DNA of 57,500 bases, taken from the NCBI GenBank assembly GCA_041651995.1, contig JBAZID010000003.1, forward strand, positions 1 to 57,500. Reading direction: 5' to 3'. The DNA comes from Sulfuricella sp. (lineage in GTDB: Bacteria > Pseudomonadota > Gammaproteobacteria > Burkholderiales > Sulfuricellaceae). The notes under the pieces are model-generated. The model was not told the DNA's origin, ran no database searches, and saw only the letters and a program-made list of their open reading frames with translations. A program made the translations under genes and the position numbers. Of the stretch, positions 24,914 through 33,522 are shown in pieces (positions within the stretch are counted from its first letter, which is position 1; the number at the start of each line of letters is the position of its first letter).

Positions 24914-26344
24914 TTACTGATACTGCTCCAGATCAGGGTAGGTCTGCATCCGGCTATACAGCGTGGTGCGGTTCACGCCCAATAGCCTGGCCGCCTGGCT
25001 GAGGTTGCCATGCGTCAGCTTGAGCGCCGCTTCCACATAGGCCTGTTCCCACTGCTTGAGCGTCTGATCGAGGTTGAAATTGGCATGCAGCTGCAAATGC
25101 TTCCTTGCCAGCTCCTGCATCGCGCCGGGATCACTGGGCAACATCTCGGGCAGGGTATCCGCCTCGGTGTCCAGCTCCGCCTGCAAATCTTCGCGCGACA
25201 CATTCTGGCCGGCATGCTTGGTGACCAGCCGGATCACGATATTGCGCAATTCGCGCACATTGCCGGGAAAAGGGTAGGCATCCCATACCCGCTGCGCCGC
25301 GGGGTCGAGCTGAAACGGCACCCCTCCCCCCTGGCGCACATAGAAATTGCGGAAATGTTCCAGCAACAATGTTTTATCTCCGCCCAGCTCGCGCAATGGC
25401 GGCACGCTCACGGTAAACACGCTGAGTCGATGGTAGAGATCGGCACGAAAACGTCCAGCCTTGATTTCCTGGCGCAAATCACGATTCGTCGCGGCAACGA
25501 TGCGGGCATTGCTGTGCCGTGGCTGGGTTTCCCCGACACGCTGATATTCGCCGTTTTCCAGCACGCGCAACAGCTTGGCCTGTAGTTCGACCGGAAGCTC
25601 CCCGATTTCATCGAGAAACAGGGTGCCATCGCTGGCATCCTCGAAATAGCCGGCACGGGAAGCCGTCGCGCCGGTGAAAGCCCCTTTGCTGTAACCAAAC
25701 AGCGTCGGTTCAACCAGGGAAGGGGAGATTGCGGCACAATTGAGCGCCAGGTAAGGTTTTTTTGCGCGCACGCTGAGGCGGTGCAGGCATCCTGCCACCA
25801 GCTCCTTGCCGCTACCGGACTCCCCCTCGATCAGCACAGGGAAAGGGGCGTCAGCAAACTGCCTGATCTGCTGGCGCAATTTCTCGGCATTCAGGCTGGC
25901 GCCGAGGATATCGCAGCCACGCCCGGGTTCGATCTCCTTTGACTGCTCCACCTCATGAATTCGCAGCGCATCGAACAGCAGCGACTTGATCCGCTCCGGC
26001 TCGCACGGTTTTGGAATAAATTCCACCGCACCCAGCGCACGAGCGTGACGTGCGTTGGCGTCGTCATTCTGCCCCGAGAGCACGACAATCTTGATTTCCG
26101 GCACACGCGCCAGCAAATCCCCGATCAGCCTGAAACCTTCATCCGGGCGATGCGGCAGGGGGGGCAGGCCCAAGTCCACCAGAGCCAGCTGCGGCGGCTG
26201 ATCCATCTGGCGCAACAGGCTGGCCGCCTGGGTACGGGAATCCGCGACGTAAACCTCGAAATCCTTGCTCAGCACAAAATGCAGGGTATCGGTAATCAGC
26301 GCATCATCATCAACGATCAACAAGCTTGGCTTTTTCTGCGACAT
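24914..26344 (-). CDS. sigma-54-dependent response regulator (NtrC family)
   Basis: A 476-residue regulator. The receiver domain (1-125) has VDDD at 11-14 and the phosphorylation site Asp57 in LVDLGLP. The AAA+ domain has Walker A GESGSGKE (174-181), the sigma-54 contact motif GAFTGA (221-226), Walker B TLFLDE (241-246), and R-finger region FRADLYHRLSVF. A Fis-type helix-turn-helix closes the protein (NLSQAARLLGVNRTTLYSRM). Layout and wording resemble the PEP-CTERM-box regulator PrsR group. No sensor kinase is adjacent. It is the first gene of the MSHA-like chain and may control it. Confidence 0.9.
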   Translation of the reverse strand: MSQKKPSLLIVDDDALITDTLHFVLSKDFEVYVADSRTQAASLLRQMDQPPQLALVDLGLPPLPHRPDEGFRLIGDLLARVPEIKIVVLSGQNDDANARHARALGAVEFIPKPCEPERIKSLLFDALRIHEVEQSKEIEPGRGCDILGASLNAEKLRQQIRQFADAPFPVLIEGESGSGKELVAGCLHRLSVRAKKPYLALNCAAISPSLVEPTLFGYSKGAFTGATASRAGYFEDASDGTLFLDEIGELPVELQAKLLRVLENGEYQRVGETQPRHSNARIVAATNRDLRQEIKAGRFRADLYHRLSVFTVSVPPLRELGGDKTLLLEHFRNFYVRQGGGVPFQLDPAAQRVWDAYPFPGNVRELRNIVIRLVTKHAGQNVSREDLQAELDTEADTLPEMLPSDPGAMQELARKHLQLHANFNLDQTLKQWEQAYVEAALKLTHGNLSQAARLLGVNRTTLYSRMQTYPDLEQYQ

Positions 26345-26403
26345 GGCTTTAAGAACCTCTGTTATTGTTCTGATTTTACATCCAAATACAGAAAAATACA
26401 GGA

Positions 26404-27153
26404 TCAGACAGGATTCTCAACCTCAATGAACTGATGTTTGATGCCGAACTGCTGCGCCAGATGTGCGCCAAGAGCCTGCACGCCATAACGTTCCGTCGCA
26501 TGATGGCCCGCGGAAATAAACGCCACGCCGGATTCGCGTGCCAGATGCACCGTCTGCTCCGACACTTCGCCGGTGAGAAAAGCATCCACGCCCAGCTCAA
26601 TGGCAGCAGCCAGATAATCCTGTGCCGCCCCGCTGCACCAGGCGATGCGGCGGATAATGGCACCCTCCTCACCCACGACCAAGGGCTGGCGCCGCAACTT
26701 CTCCCCCACCACGCCCCCCAGCCGCTGCAAGGACATGGGTTGCAGCAGACGGCCCACAGCAGCAATATTCTGCTCGCCAAAATATCCCTCGGCCTGGAAA
26801 CCCAGCAATTGGGCCAGTTGCGCGTTATTGCCCAACGCTGGATGCGCATCCAGCGGCAAATGATAGGCCAGCAGGCTCATGCCATGTTCCATCAGATGAG
26901 CAATGCGGGCACGCTTGACGCCTGTGATCCGGGGCTCCTCGTTTTTCCAGAAATAACCATGATGCACCAGCACCGCATCCGCGCCCGCGGCACTTGCGGC
27001 TTGCAATACATCCAGGCTGGCGCTGACGCCGCTCACGATGGTCCTGATTTCAGGCCGTCCTTCCACTTGCACACCATTTGGGCAATAATCGCGGTAGTTT
27101 GAAATTTCCAGCAACTGCCCAATATATTTTTCCAATCCTTTTAATAACAACAT
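26404..27153 (-). CDS. Nif3-like dinuclear metal center protein
   Basis: A 249-residue protein of the Nif3/YbgI (DUF34) family, hexameric proteins with a two-metal site and uncertain function. Metal ligands are visible in VLVHHGYFW and in the C-terminal SAGHHATERYGVQAL; NGVQVEG and the DAFLTGEVSE segment are also typical. ATG 27153 is used because GGAG stands about 9 nt upstream; the longer open frame would run into the divergent protease gene. It lies 59 bp upstream of the sigma-54 regulator on the same strand. Confidence 0.9.
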   Translation of the reverse strand: MLLLKGLEKYIGQLLEISNYRDYCPNGVQVEGRPEIRTIVSGVSASLDVLQAASAAGADAVLVHHGYFWKNEEPRITGVKRARIAHLMEHGMSLLAYHLPLDAHPALGNNAQLAQLLGFQAEGYFGEQNIAAVGRLLQPMSLQRLGGVVGEKLRRQPLVVGEEGAIIRRIAWCSGAAQDYLAAAIELGVDAFLTGEVSEQTVHLARESGVAFISAGHHATERYGVQALGAHLAQQFGIKHQFIEVENPV

Positions 27154-27174
27154 TAAAGCGTTCTCCCTGACACC

Positions 27175-28329
27175 ATGCGCAGACTTTGGCTCATCTTCGC
27201 GCAAAGCGCAACCATCGCGCTTGGCATACTGCTCGCAATCTCCCTGTTCCGCCCGGAACTTTTACCCTGGCGCGGCGGCGGCAATATCCTGGTGCAGGAA
27301 ATTGCTCCCCAGAACGGCCCGCAGAAGCTGACGCCACTCAATCAGGCGGCGAAGAAAGCCATGCCGTCGGTAGTCAATATTTTCACCAGCAAGGAAACGC
27401 CCGCCCCGCGCCATCCCCTGATGGACGACCCGGTTTTCCGGCATTTCTTTGGCGACCGCCCGGACGCCGAACCGCAACAGCAGTCCAGCCTTGGCTCAGG
27501 GGTTATTGTCAGCACGGAAGGCTACATCCTGACCAACCATCACGTCGTGGAAGCAGCGGACGAGATCGAGGTAGCCCTCGCCGACGGCCGCACCAGTACG
27601 GCAAGCGTGATCGGTACCGACCCCGAAACGGATCTGGCCGTCGTAAAAATCAATCTCCCCAATCTCTCTGCCGTCACCTTCGGCCGGGTGGAAGAAGCGC
27701 AGGTCGGCGACGTCGTGCTCGCCATCGGCAACCCTTTCGGTGTTGGCCAAACCGTGACCATGGGCATTATCAGCGCCCTGGGGCGCAGCCATCTTGGCAT
27801 CAACACCTATGAAAACTTCATCCAGACCGATGCGGCGATCAACCCCGGCAATTCCGGGGGGGCGCTGGTGGATGGCAACGGCAACCTGATCGGCATCAAC
27901 AGTGCGATTTTTTCCAAATCCGGCGGTTCACTCGGCATCGGTTTTGCCATTCCCGCCAGCCTGGCGAGGCAGGTCATGGAACAGATCATTCAGCATGGAG
28001 CGGTCACGCGCGGCTGGATCGGAGTGGAAGTTCAGGACATCACGCCGGAGCTGGCCGAATCCTTCAAGCTGCCAGCGCCCAATGGCGCGCTGATCGCAGG
28101 CATTCTGCGCGGCGGGCCGGCGGACAAGGCAGGCATCAAGCCGGGAGATATTCTGCTGGAGGTCAACGGCAAGCCGATCACCGATTCCTCGACCATGCTC
28201 AACCAGATTTCCGCTCTTCCGCCCGGGAAACCCGCAGCGCTTAAACTGATGCGCAGCAAAACCGAAATCACTCTTCAGGTGAGCGTGGGAAAACGCCCCA
28301 AGATGGAACAGCGTCAAGCCGTGGAATAA
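27175..28329 (+). CDS. DegQ/DegS-type periplasmic serine protease (HtrA)
   Basis: A 384-residue HtrA protease held to the inner membrane by an N-terminal helix (about 5-26). The catalytic triad is His123 (TNHHVV), Asp153 (TDLAV) and Ser227 (GNSGGAL). A single PDZ domain (about 275-365) contains GILRGGPADKAGIKPGD. One PDZ and an N-terminal anchor match DegS better than the two-PDZ DegP. It could activate envelope stress signalling, but no RseA/RpoE genes are in the window. It is divergent from nif3 and convergent with tatC. Confidence 0.9.
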   Translation: MRRLWLIFAQSATIALGILLAISLFRPELLPWRGGGNILVQEIAPQNGPQKLTPLNQAAKKAMPSVVNIFTSKETPAPRHPLMDDPVFRHFFGDRPDAEPQQQSSLGSGVIVSTEGYILTNHHVVEAADEIEVALADGRTSTASVIGTDPETDLAVVKINLPNLSAVTFGRVEEAQVGDVVLAIGNPFGVGQTVTMGIISALGRSHLGINTYENFIQTDAAINPGNSGGALVDGNGNLIGINSAIFSKSGGSLGIGFAIPASLARQVMEQIIQHGAVTRGWIGVEVQDITPELAESFKLPAPNGALIAGILRGGPADKAGIKPGDILLEVNGKPITDSSTMLNQISALPPGKPAALKLMRSKTEITLQVSVGKRPKMEQRQAVE

Positions 28330-28362
28330 GAAAAGCCGGGGGCCGGAAAGCACCTGAATCGG

Positions 28363-28391
28363 CCCGGGGGCGGGCCTCCTGCATCCCCGGG
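28363..28391. terminator. inverted repeat between convergent protease and tatC
   Basis: CCCGGGG (28363-28369) can pair with CCCCGGG (28385-28391) over a 15-base loop, in the gap between the two convergent stops. It could end both transcripts. No T run follows, so support is modest. Confidence 0.35.
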
Positions 28392-28432
28392 GAAGAACCT
28401 TGCGATCTTTGCGGTTAATTACGTTTTGACCG

Positions 28433-29257
28433 CTACTCGTGCTTGTCCTGTTTGGACTCGATGGCATCCAGTTCGCGCTCCATCTCGTCATCGTTCATCG
28501 GCCGGTAGGGTTCGGCTTCTTCTGCCGCCACGGGCTTCGACATCATCGAGGCCACCAGAATCCCTGCTTCATAGAGCAGCCAAAGCGGCACGGCCAGCAT
28601 GATTTGCGAAATGACATCGGGCGGGGTGAAAATTGCACCCAGCACGAAGGCGCCGACAATCACGTAAGAGCGGATTTCCCTGAGTTTCTCCACGCTCACT
28701 ACGCCCATCTTGACCAGCAGGATGACCGCCACCGGCACTTCAAAAGTGAAACCAAAAGCCAGGAACAAGGTAAGGACAAAATCCAGATACTTGTTGATAT
28801 CAGTCATGACCGCCACGCCTTCCGGCGCCACCGAAGTCACGAAGCCGAACACCACCGGGAATACCAGGAAATAGGCGAATGCCATGCCGCACAGGAACAG
28901 CAGCGTGCTGGCGGCGACCAGCGGCGCGCCCAGCTTCTTTTCATGGCTGTACAAACCGGGGGCGACAAACGCCCAGATCTGATACAGAACATAGGGCAAA
29001 GCCACCAGGAAAGCCGTCATCATGGCCACTTTCATGGGCACGAAAAAGGGCGTGGTCACATCGGTTGCGATCATCTGTCCACCCTGCGGAAGACTTGCCA
29101 GCAGGGGGCTGGCCAACAGGGCATAAAGCTCCTTGGCAAAAGGGAAGAGACACACGAACACGATCAGCACCGCGATAATCGAGCGCACCAGCCGGGTGCG
29201 CAGTTCGATCAGGTGGGAAATAAAAGTTTCGCCGGGTTCGGGGGTGCTCATTGCCAT
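28433..29257 (-). CDS. tatC: Sec-independent protein translocase TatC
   Basis: TatC (274 residues) is the six-helix receptor of the twin-arginine export complex and binds the RR signal peptide. The N-terminal ETFISHLIELRTRLVRS and the FEVPVAVILLVKMGVVS segment with its conserved Glu are present. An acidic, Lys-containing tail (MERELDAIESKQDKHE) extends the end. Two in-frame ATG codons lie two codons apart; either may be used. It is the last gene of the his-hinT-tatABC chain. Confidence 0.96.
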   Translation of the reverse strand: MAMSTPEPGETFISHLIELRTRLVRSIIAVLIVFVCLFPFAKELYALLASPLLASLPQGGQMIATDVTTPFFVPMKVAMMTAFLVALPYVLYQIWAFVAPGLYSHEKKLGAPLVAASTLLFLCGMAFAYFLVFPVVFGFVTSVAPEGVAVMTDINKYLDFVLTLFLAFGFTFEVPVAVILLVKMGVVSVEKLREIRSYVIVGAFVLGAIFTPPDVISQIMLAVPLWLLYEAGILVASMMSKPVAAEEAEPYRPMNDDEMERELDAIESKQDKHE

Positions 29258-29275
29258 TCCCGAATGTGCAGAGGG

Positions 29276-29734
29276 TCAGGCATTCTTGTTGTCTTTGATA
29301 GGTGCTTGTTCATGGCCTGCCTGATCCGGCGGCCCCAAATCCAGTTCCAGTTGCGGCAGCGGTGCTTCCGCCACTACGGCCGGAGCCTCTGGCAATGCAG
29401 ATGAGGTCTCTATTGCTGATGGTGCCTGGGGGATTTCGATGATTTCGTGAATTTGCTGTTCCGCCGTCTGCAGCGCCTCACCACCTGCCTGCATGTCCCG
29501 CTTCACGGCATTCTCGATGGAGTTTACCGAAGCATGCATTTCTTCCTGCATCTTTTTCAGCTCATCAAGCTGTATTTCGCGATTGATATCGGCCTTGACG
29601 TCGGAAACGTAGCGCTGCATGCGGCCAAACAGGTGCCCGGCAGTACGCGCCACTTTCGGCAGGCGCTCGGGGCCGATGACGACCAGCGCGACAATGCCGA
29701 CCAGGAGCAGTTCGGAGAAGCCGATATCGAACAT
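29276..29734 (-). CDS. tatB: Sec-independent protein translocase TatB
   Basis: TatB (152 residues) works with TatC in substrate recognition. MFDIGFSELLLVGIVALVVIGPERLP, with the conserved Glu8 and the helix-hinge GPERLP, is diagnostic. An amphipathic helix and a long variable acidic tail follow. The gene sits between tatA and tatC, 18 bases from tatC, with heptamer repeats before it. Confidence 0.96.
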   Translation of the reverse strand: MFDIGFSELLLVGIVALVVIGPERLPKVARTAGHLFGRMQRYVSDVKADINREIQLDELKKMQEEMHASVNSIENAVKRDMQAGGEALQTAEQQIHEIIEIPQAPSAIETSSALPEAPAVVAEAPLPQLELDLGPPDQAGHEQAPIKDNKNA

Positions 29735-29775
29735 AGAGGTGAGGTGTGAAACGTGAAGCGTGAGACGTGAAGTTT

Positions 29776-29804
29776 CCCCTCACCCCTCACCCCTCACCCC
29801 TCAC
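29776..29804. repeat. (CCCTCAC)n heptamer run before tatB
   Basis: CCCCTCACCCCTCACCCC and further units, four in all, lie between tatA and tatB and just touch the tatA stop. A TGAAACGTGAAGCGTGAGAC stretch next to it has a related imperfect pattern. Same unit as at 17501 and 31996. Confidence 0.85.
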
Positions 29805-30022
29805 GATGCCTTCGACTTTTCCTTGATTTCGCCTTCGATGGTCTGCCCGGAAACCCCTCCCTCAACCTTGGCAGGCGCTTTCTCTTCTTCCTTCACGGCT
29901 TCCTTGAAATTTTTCACCGCCCCGCCCAGATCTCCACCCATATTGCGCAGCTTCTTGGTGCCGAAGATCAGCAACACGATGACCAGAACGACCAACCAGT
30001 GCCAGATACTGAATGAACCCAT
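29801..30022 (-). CDS. tatA: Sec-independent protein translocase TatA
   Basis: TatA (73 residues) forms the variable-size pore of the Tat system. The start MGSFSIWHWLVVLVIVLLIFG is a single membrane helix, followed by the FGTKKLRNMGGDLGGAVKNFK hinge and amphipathic helix, both strongly conserved. The acidic and Lys-rich tail is short. It lies 19 bases after hinT on the same strand. Its last codons touch the heptamer run. Confidence 0.95.
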   Translation of the reverse strand: MGSFSIWHWLVVLVIVLLIFGTKKLRNMGGDLGGAVKNFKEAVKEEEKAPAKVEGGVSGQTIEGEIKEKSKAS

Positions 30023-30041
30023 TTCTTAAATCTCCAATTAT

Positions 30042-30380
30042 TTAGGTGCGCGGCAATCGCGCATCACCGCCAAACACATGAACATGCAGGTGAAACACTT
30101 CCTGCCCTCCACCATGTCCGGTGTTGATCATGGTGCGAAAGCCATTTTCCAGACCCTGTTCCTTTGCCAGTTTTGGCGCCAGCAGCAACATCTTTCCCAG
30201 CAATGCCTGATGCACGGCCGTGCAATGATCGAGCGAATCCACATGGACCTTGGGAATAATCATGAAATGCACCGGGGCAATAGGGTGGATATCATGAAAG
30301 GCCAGCAGTTCATCGTCTTCGTAAATTTTTTTGCCTGGAATCTGATTCCTGACGATTTTACAAAAGATGCAATCCAGCAT
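30042..30380 (-). CDS. hinT: HIT-family nucleotide-binding protein HinT
   Basis: A 112-residue HIT protein, probably a purine nucleoside phosphoramidase. LDCIFCKIVRNQIPGKKIYEDD opens the protein, and HLHVHVFGG near the end is the histidine triad. The ATG at 30380 is chosen because AAGGAG precedes it by about 6 nt; the open frame upstream lacks family residues. It lies between hisE and tatA, an order common in proteobacterial his operons. Confidence 0.94.
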   Translation of the reverse strand: MLDCIFCKIVRNQIPGKKIYEDDELLAFHDIHPIAPVHFMIIPKVHVDSLDHCTAVHQALLGKMLLLAPKLAKEQGLENGFRTMINTGHGGGQEVFHLHVHVFGGDARLPRT

Positions 30381-30465
30381 ATTTTCTCCTTGAAGCACGC
30401 TTACTTCTGCTGTCGGCCAGCTTTTTAGTTCCGGCATAACCTGAAGGTTAGCCTACGCTGAAAAT

Positions 30466-30789
30466 CTAGGCGCCATCCTGTCGCCCAGCTTTTTCCACCA
30501 GACCCGACAAGCCTTCGCGCCGGGCCAGTTCGGCCAGTACGTCATCAGGATGCAGGCCCTGCTGCGCAAGCAGAACCATGCTATGAAACCACAGGTCAGC
30601 CATTTCATACACCACTTGAGACTTGTCGCCACCCTTGGCCGCAATCACGGTTTCCGTTGCTTCCTCGCCGATTTTCTTCAGTATGGCATCCAGCCCCTTG
30701 GCGTAAAGCTTCGCCACATAGGAGCTATCCGGGTCGGCAAGTTTGCGGCTTTCCAGCGTTTCCGCAAGGCGGCTCAGAATCTCGCTCAT
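30466..30789 (-). CDS. hisE: phosphoribosyl-ATP pyrophosphatase
   Basis: HisE (107 residues) removes pyrophosphate from phosphoribosyl-ATP in the second step of histidine synthesis. The MazG-like helical fold shows as DPDSSYVAKLYAKGLDAILKKIGEEATETVIAAK with the metal-binding EExxE-type acids. It overlaps hisI by four bases; the two activities are on separate proteins here. Confidence 0.95.
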   Translation of the reverse strand: MSEILSRLAETLESRKLADPDSSYVAKLYAKGLDAILKKIGEEATETVIAAKGGDKSQVVYEMADLWFHSMVLLAQQGLHPDDVLAELARREGLSGLVEKAGRQDGA

Positions 30790-31208
30790 TTCTCTCCCCC
30801 ATCCTGAACAACAGCCTGGGCCGCCCGGTAAATTTCAGCCGGGTCTTTCAGCACCGGCTCCACAGATATCCACTCCCGCCCTTCCAGTTTCTGGAAAAAG
30901 CAGTTATGGCGCCCGGTGTGGCAGGCGATGCCGCCGACCTGTTCAATTTTGAGCAGGATCACATCTTCGTCACAGTCGAGGCGAATCTCATGCACTTTCT
31001 GCACATGGCCGGACTCTTCTCCCTTGTGCCACAGCTTCTTGCGCGAGCGCGACCAGTACACTGCCTCGCCGCTTTCCACCGTGCGCTTCAGGGCATCGCG
31101 ATTCATCCATGCCACCATCAGCACCGCACCGCTGTCCTTGTCCTGCGCGATGGCCGGCACCAGACCATCGTGGGTCCAGTTGACTTTATTGAGCCAGGCA
31201 TCCGACAT
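30786..31208 (-). CDS. hisI: phosphoribosyl-AMP cyclohydrolase
   Basis: HisI (140 residues) opens the purine ring of phosphoribosyl-AMP. VLMVAWMNRDALKRTVESGEAVYWSRSRKKLWHKGEESGH is the family core, and the zinc ligands lie in LDCDEDVILL and GIACHTGRHNCFF. It follows hisF by three bases and overlaps hisE. Confidence 0.95.
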   Translation of the reverse strand: MSDAWLNKVNWTHDGLVPAIAQDKDSGAVLMVAWMNRDALKRTVESGEAVYWSRSRKKLWHKGEESGHVQKVHEIRLDCDEDVILLKIEQVGGIACHTGRHNCFFQKLEGREWISVEPVLKDPAEIYRAAQAVVQDGGEK

Positions 31209-31211
31209 GTT

Positions 31212-31985
31212 CTACAGCCTCACTTCAATCTGGTTTTTTGCCATATATTCCTTGGCCTGGCGTACCGTAAATTCACCGTAATGAAAAATACTTGCCGCCA
31301 GCACCGCATCCGCATGGCCTTTTTTTACGCCATCCACCAGATGATCGAGGTTGCCCACACCGCCGCTGGCGATCACCGGAACGCTCACGGCATCGGAAAC
31401 AGCGCGCGTCAGATCAAGGTTGAAGCCGATCTTGGTGCCATCCCGGTCCATGCTGGTCAACAGGATTTCGCCCGCGCCCAGCGACTCCATGTTCTTTGCC
31501 CACGCCACGGCATCCAGGCCGGTATCCTTGCGTCCGCCATGGGTGAATACATGCCAGAGCAAAGGCTCGCCTTCCGCCGACACCTGTTTGGCATCGATCG
31601 CCACCACGATGCACTGCGAGCCAAAGCGTGACGAAGCATCCGCCACCAGTTGCGGATTGGTCACCGCAGCGGTATTGATGCCAACCTTGTCCGCCCCGGC
31701 ATTGAGCAGGCGCCGCACATCGTCCACGCTGCGCACGCCACCGCCCACGGTCAGGGGGATAAATACCTGGTTAGCCACTTCCTCGATGATATGCAGAATG
31801 ATGTCGCGCTCGTCGGAGCTGGCGGTGATGTCGAGAAAGGTCAATTCGTCCGCGCCCTGCTCGTCATAACGCCGGGCGATCTCGATCGGGTCGCCGGCAT
31901 CGCGCAGGCCGACGAAATTCACTCCCTTCACCACACGACCGGCGGTAACATCCAGGCAGGGAATGATGCGTTTGGCTAATCCCAT
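31212..31985 (-). CDS. hisF: imidazole glycerol phosphate synthase, cyclase subunit
   Basis: HisF (257 residues) is the TIM-barrel subunit that joins ammonia from HisH to the ribonucleotide, giving imidazole glycerol phosphate and AICAR. MGLAKRIIPCLDVTAGRVVKG has catalytic Asp12, and the second acid lies in VVAIDAK. Phosphate-binding loops GGGVRS and ASGGVGN are present. It is separated from hisA by a hairpin-forming repeat, while hisI follows after three bases. Confidence 0.97.
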   Translation of the reverse strand: MGLAKRIIPCLDVTAGRVVKGVNFVGLRDAGDPIEIARRYDEQGADELTFLDITASSDERDIILHIIEEVANQVFIPLTVGGGVRSVDDVRRLLNAGADKVGINTAAVTNPQLVADASSRFGSQCIVVAIDAKQVSAEGEPLLWHVFTHGGRKDTGLDAVAWAKNMESLGAGEILLTSMDRDGTKIGFNLDLTRAVSDAVSVPVIASGGVGNLDHLVDGVKKGHADAVLAASIFHYGEFTVRQAKEYMAKNQIEVRL

Positions 31986-31995
31986 TTTTTTAGTG

Positions 31996-32051
31996 AGGAG
32001 TGAGGGGTGAGGAGCGAGGGAAATCCCGCTTACTCCTCACCCCTCACTCCT
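31996..32051. repeat. 19-bp perfect inverted repeat of heptamer type
   Basis: AGGAGTGAGGGGTGAGGAG (31996-32014) is exactly complementary to 32033-32051. It spans the hisA stop and the hisA-hisF gap. It contains the same GTGAGGG units as the runs at 17501 and 29776. The right arm is translated as the last residues of HisA. Confidence 0.9.
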
Positions 32052-32794
32052 GTCTCCTCACTCAGTTCATCCGCCAACTTCTGAGCGGCGGCAAAGTCCA
32101 GCGTGCCCTCGTAGATGGCACGCCCGGTAATGGCACCCATGATGCCTTCGCTCTCCACGGCACACAGCCGTTTCACGTCTTCAATATCCGTCAGGCCGCC
32201 ACTGGCGATCACCGGGATGGTCAGGGCGCGCGCCAGGTTCACGGTCGCCTCGATATTCACGCCGGAGAGCATGCCATCGCGACCGATGTCGGTATAGACA
32301 ATGGCCTCCACGCCATACCCCTCAAATTTCCGGGCCAAGTCGACCACGTCATGACCGGTGAGTTTTGACCATCCATCCACTGCCACCTTGCCATCCCTGG
32401 CATCGAGGCCGACGATGATCTGGCCTGGAAAAGCATCGCAGGCTTCATGCAGGAAACCGGGGTTTTTCACTGCCGCGGTACCGATGATGACGTAGCTGAT
32501 GCCGTTGTCGAGATAGCGCTCGATCGTCGGCAGATCGCGAATCCCGCCACCCAGTTGCACCGGGATTTCCGTCCCCACTTCCTTGACAATGGCACGAATG
32601 GCTTCGCCGTTCACCGGCTTGCCGGCAAAGGCGCCATTCAGATCCACCAGGTGCAGGCGGCGGCCCCCCTGTTCGACCCAATGCCGCGCCATTTGGGCGG
32701 GATTCTCGGAGAAAATCGTGGCTGAATCCATCTCGCCCTGTTTGAGGCGGACGCAATGGCCATCTTTCAAATCAATCGCTGGAATCACTAACAT
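32030..32794 (-). CDS. hisA: phosphoribosylformimino-5-aminoimidazole carboxamide ribotide isomerase
   Basis: HisA (254 residues) is a TIM barrel that isomerises ProFAR in histidine synthesis. LVIPAIDLKDGHCVRLKQG has catalytic Asp8, the second acid lies in VYTDIGRDGM, and the phosphate loops are PVQLGGGIRD and ASGGLTD. The last dozen residues (after KLADEL) are encoded by the inverted repeat and look like a recent extension. It lies 48 bases after hisH. Confidence 0.97.
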   Translation of the reverse strand: MLVIPAIDLKDGHCVRLKQGEMDSATIFSENPAQMARHWVEQGGRRLHLVDLNGAFAGKPVNGEAIRAIVKEVGTEIPVQLGGGIRDLPTIERYLDNGISYVIIGTAAVKNPGFLHEACDAFPGQIIVGLDARDGKVAVDGWSKLTGHDVVDLARKFEGYGVEAIVYTDIGRDGMLSGVNIEATVNLARALTIPVIASGGLTDIEDVKRLCAVESEGIMGAITGRAIYEGTLDFAAAQKLADELSEETGVRGEE

Positions 32795-32842
32795 GGTCTA
32801 GGCACTGTAACAGAAGGGTTAAAAAAATCGGGCGGAAATAAT

Positions 32843-33520
32843 TTACAGGCAGGCGTCAGCGCCACAGGCGCCAACTTGCACCCGCCCGTCCCACATCACA
32901 AAATTGGCCAGCAGGGTCAAGCCTGTCGCCTGGCTCTTTTCAGGGTGGAATTGCACGGCAAAAATATTATCCCGCGCCACCGCCGCGGTAAATGCAAATG
33001 GATACAGCGTGAATCCAGCCACCAGATCCGGGTCGCCGACCTCGACATAATAACTGTGCACGAAATAGAAACGCGCCGCATCGGGGATTCCCGACCACAT
33101 CGGATGCCCTGCTGACTGGTGCACCTCGTTCCAGCCGATGTGCGGCACCTTGAGCTTCTGGCCCTTGTCATCCACCATGGCTTCGGCGGGGAAGCGCAGC
33201 ACGCGACCAGGAAGAATAGCCAGCCCGGCCGAATTGCCTTCTTCGGAGGATTCGAACAGGGCCTGCATGCCCAAGCAGATTCCCAGGAAAGGCTTGCTCT
33301 GTGCGGCTTCCACAACTGCCTGGCGCAGGCCGCGACTTTCCAGTTCATGCATGCAATCCGGCATCGCCCCGACACCGGGAAACACGACTCGGCCAGCCTT
33401 GGCGATTACGTCCGGATCACTGCTCACGACAATATCCAGTTGCGGCGCAACATGCTCCAGCGCTTTCGCCACCGAGCGCAGATTGCCCATGCCGTAATCA
33501 ATGACTGCGATATCAGCCAT
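32843..33520 (-). CDS. hisH: imidazole glycerol phosphate synthase, glutaminase subunit
   Basis: HisH (225 residues) releases ammonia from glutamine for HisF. The class I amidotransferase triad is Cys82 (FLGICLGMQ), His192 and Glu194 (VQFHPEKS). The oxyanion region VVFPGVGAMPDCM is present. The C-terminus (CGADACL) is slightly longer than usual. hisB ends two bases upstream. Confidence 0.97.
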   Translation of the reverse strand: MADIAVIDYGMGNLRSVAKALEHVAPQLDIVVSSDPDVIAKAGRVVFPGVGAMPDCMHELESRGLRQAVVEAAQSKPFLGICLGMQALFESSEEGNSAGLAILPGRVLRFPAEAMVDDKGQKLKVPHIGWNEVHQSAGHPMWSGIPDAARFYFVHSYYVEVGDPDLVAGFTLYPFAFTAAVARDNIFAVQFHPEKSQATGLTLLANFVMWDGRVQVGACGADACL

Positions 33521-33522
33521 GC

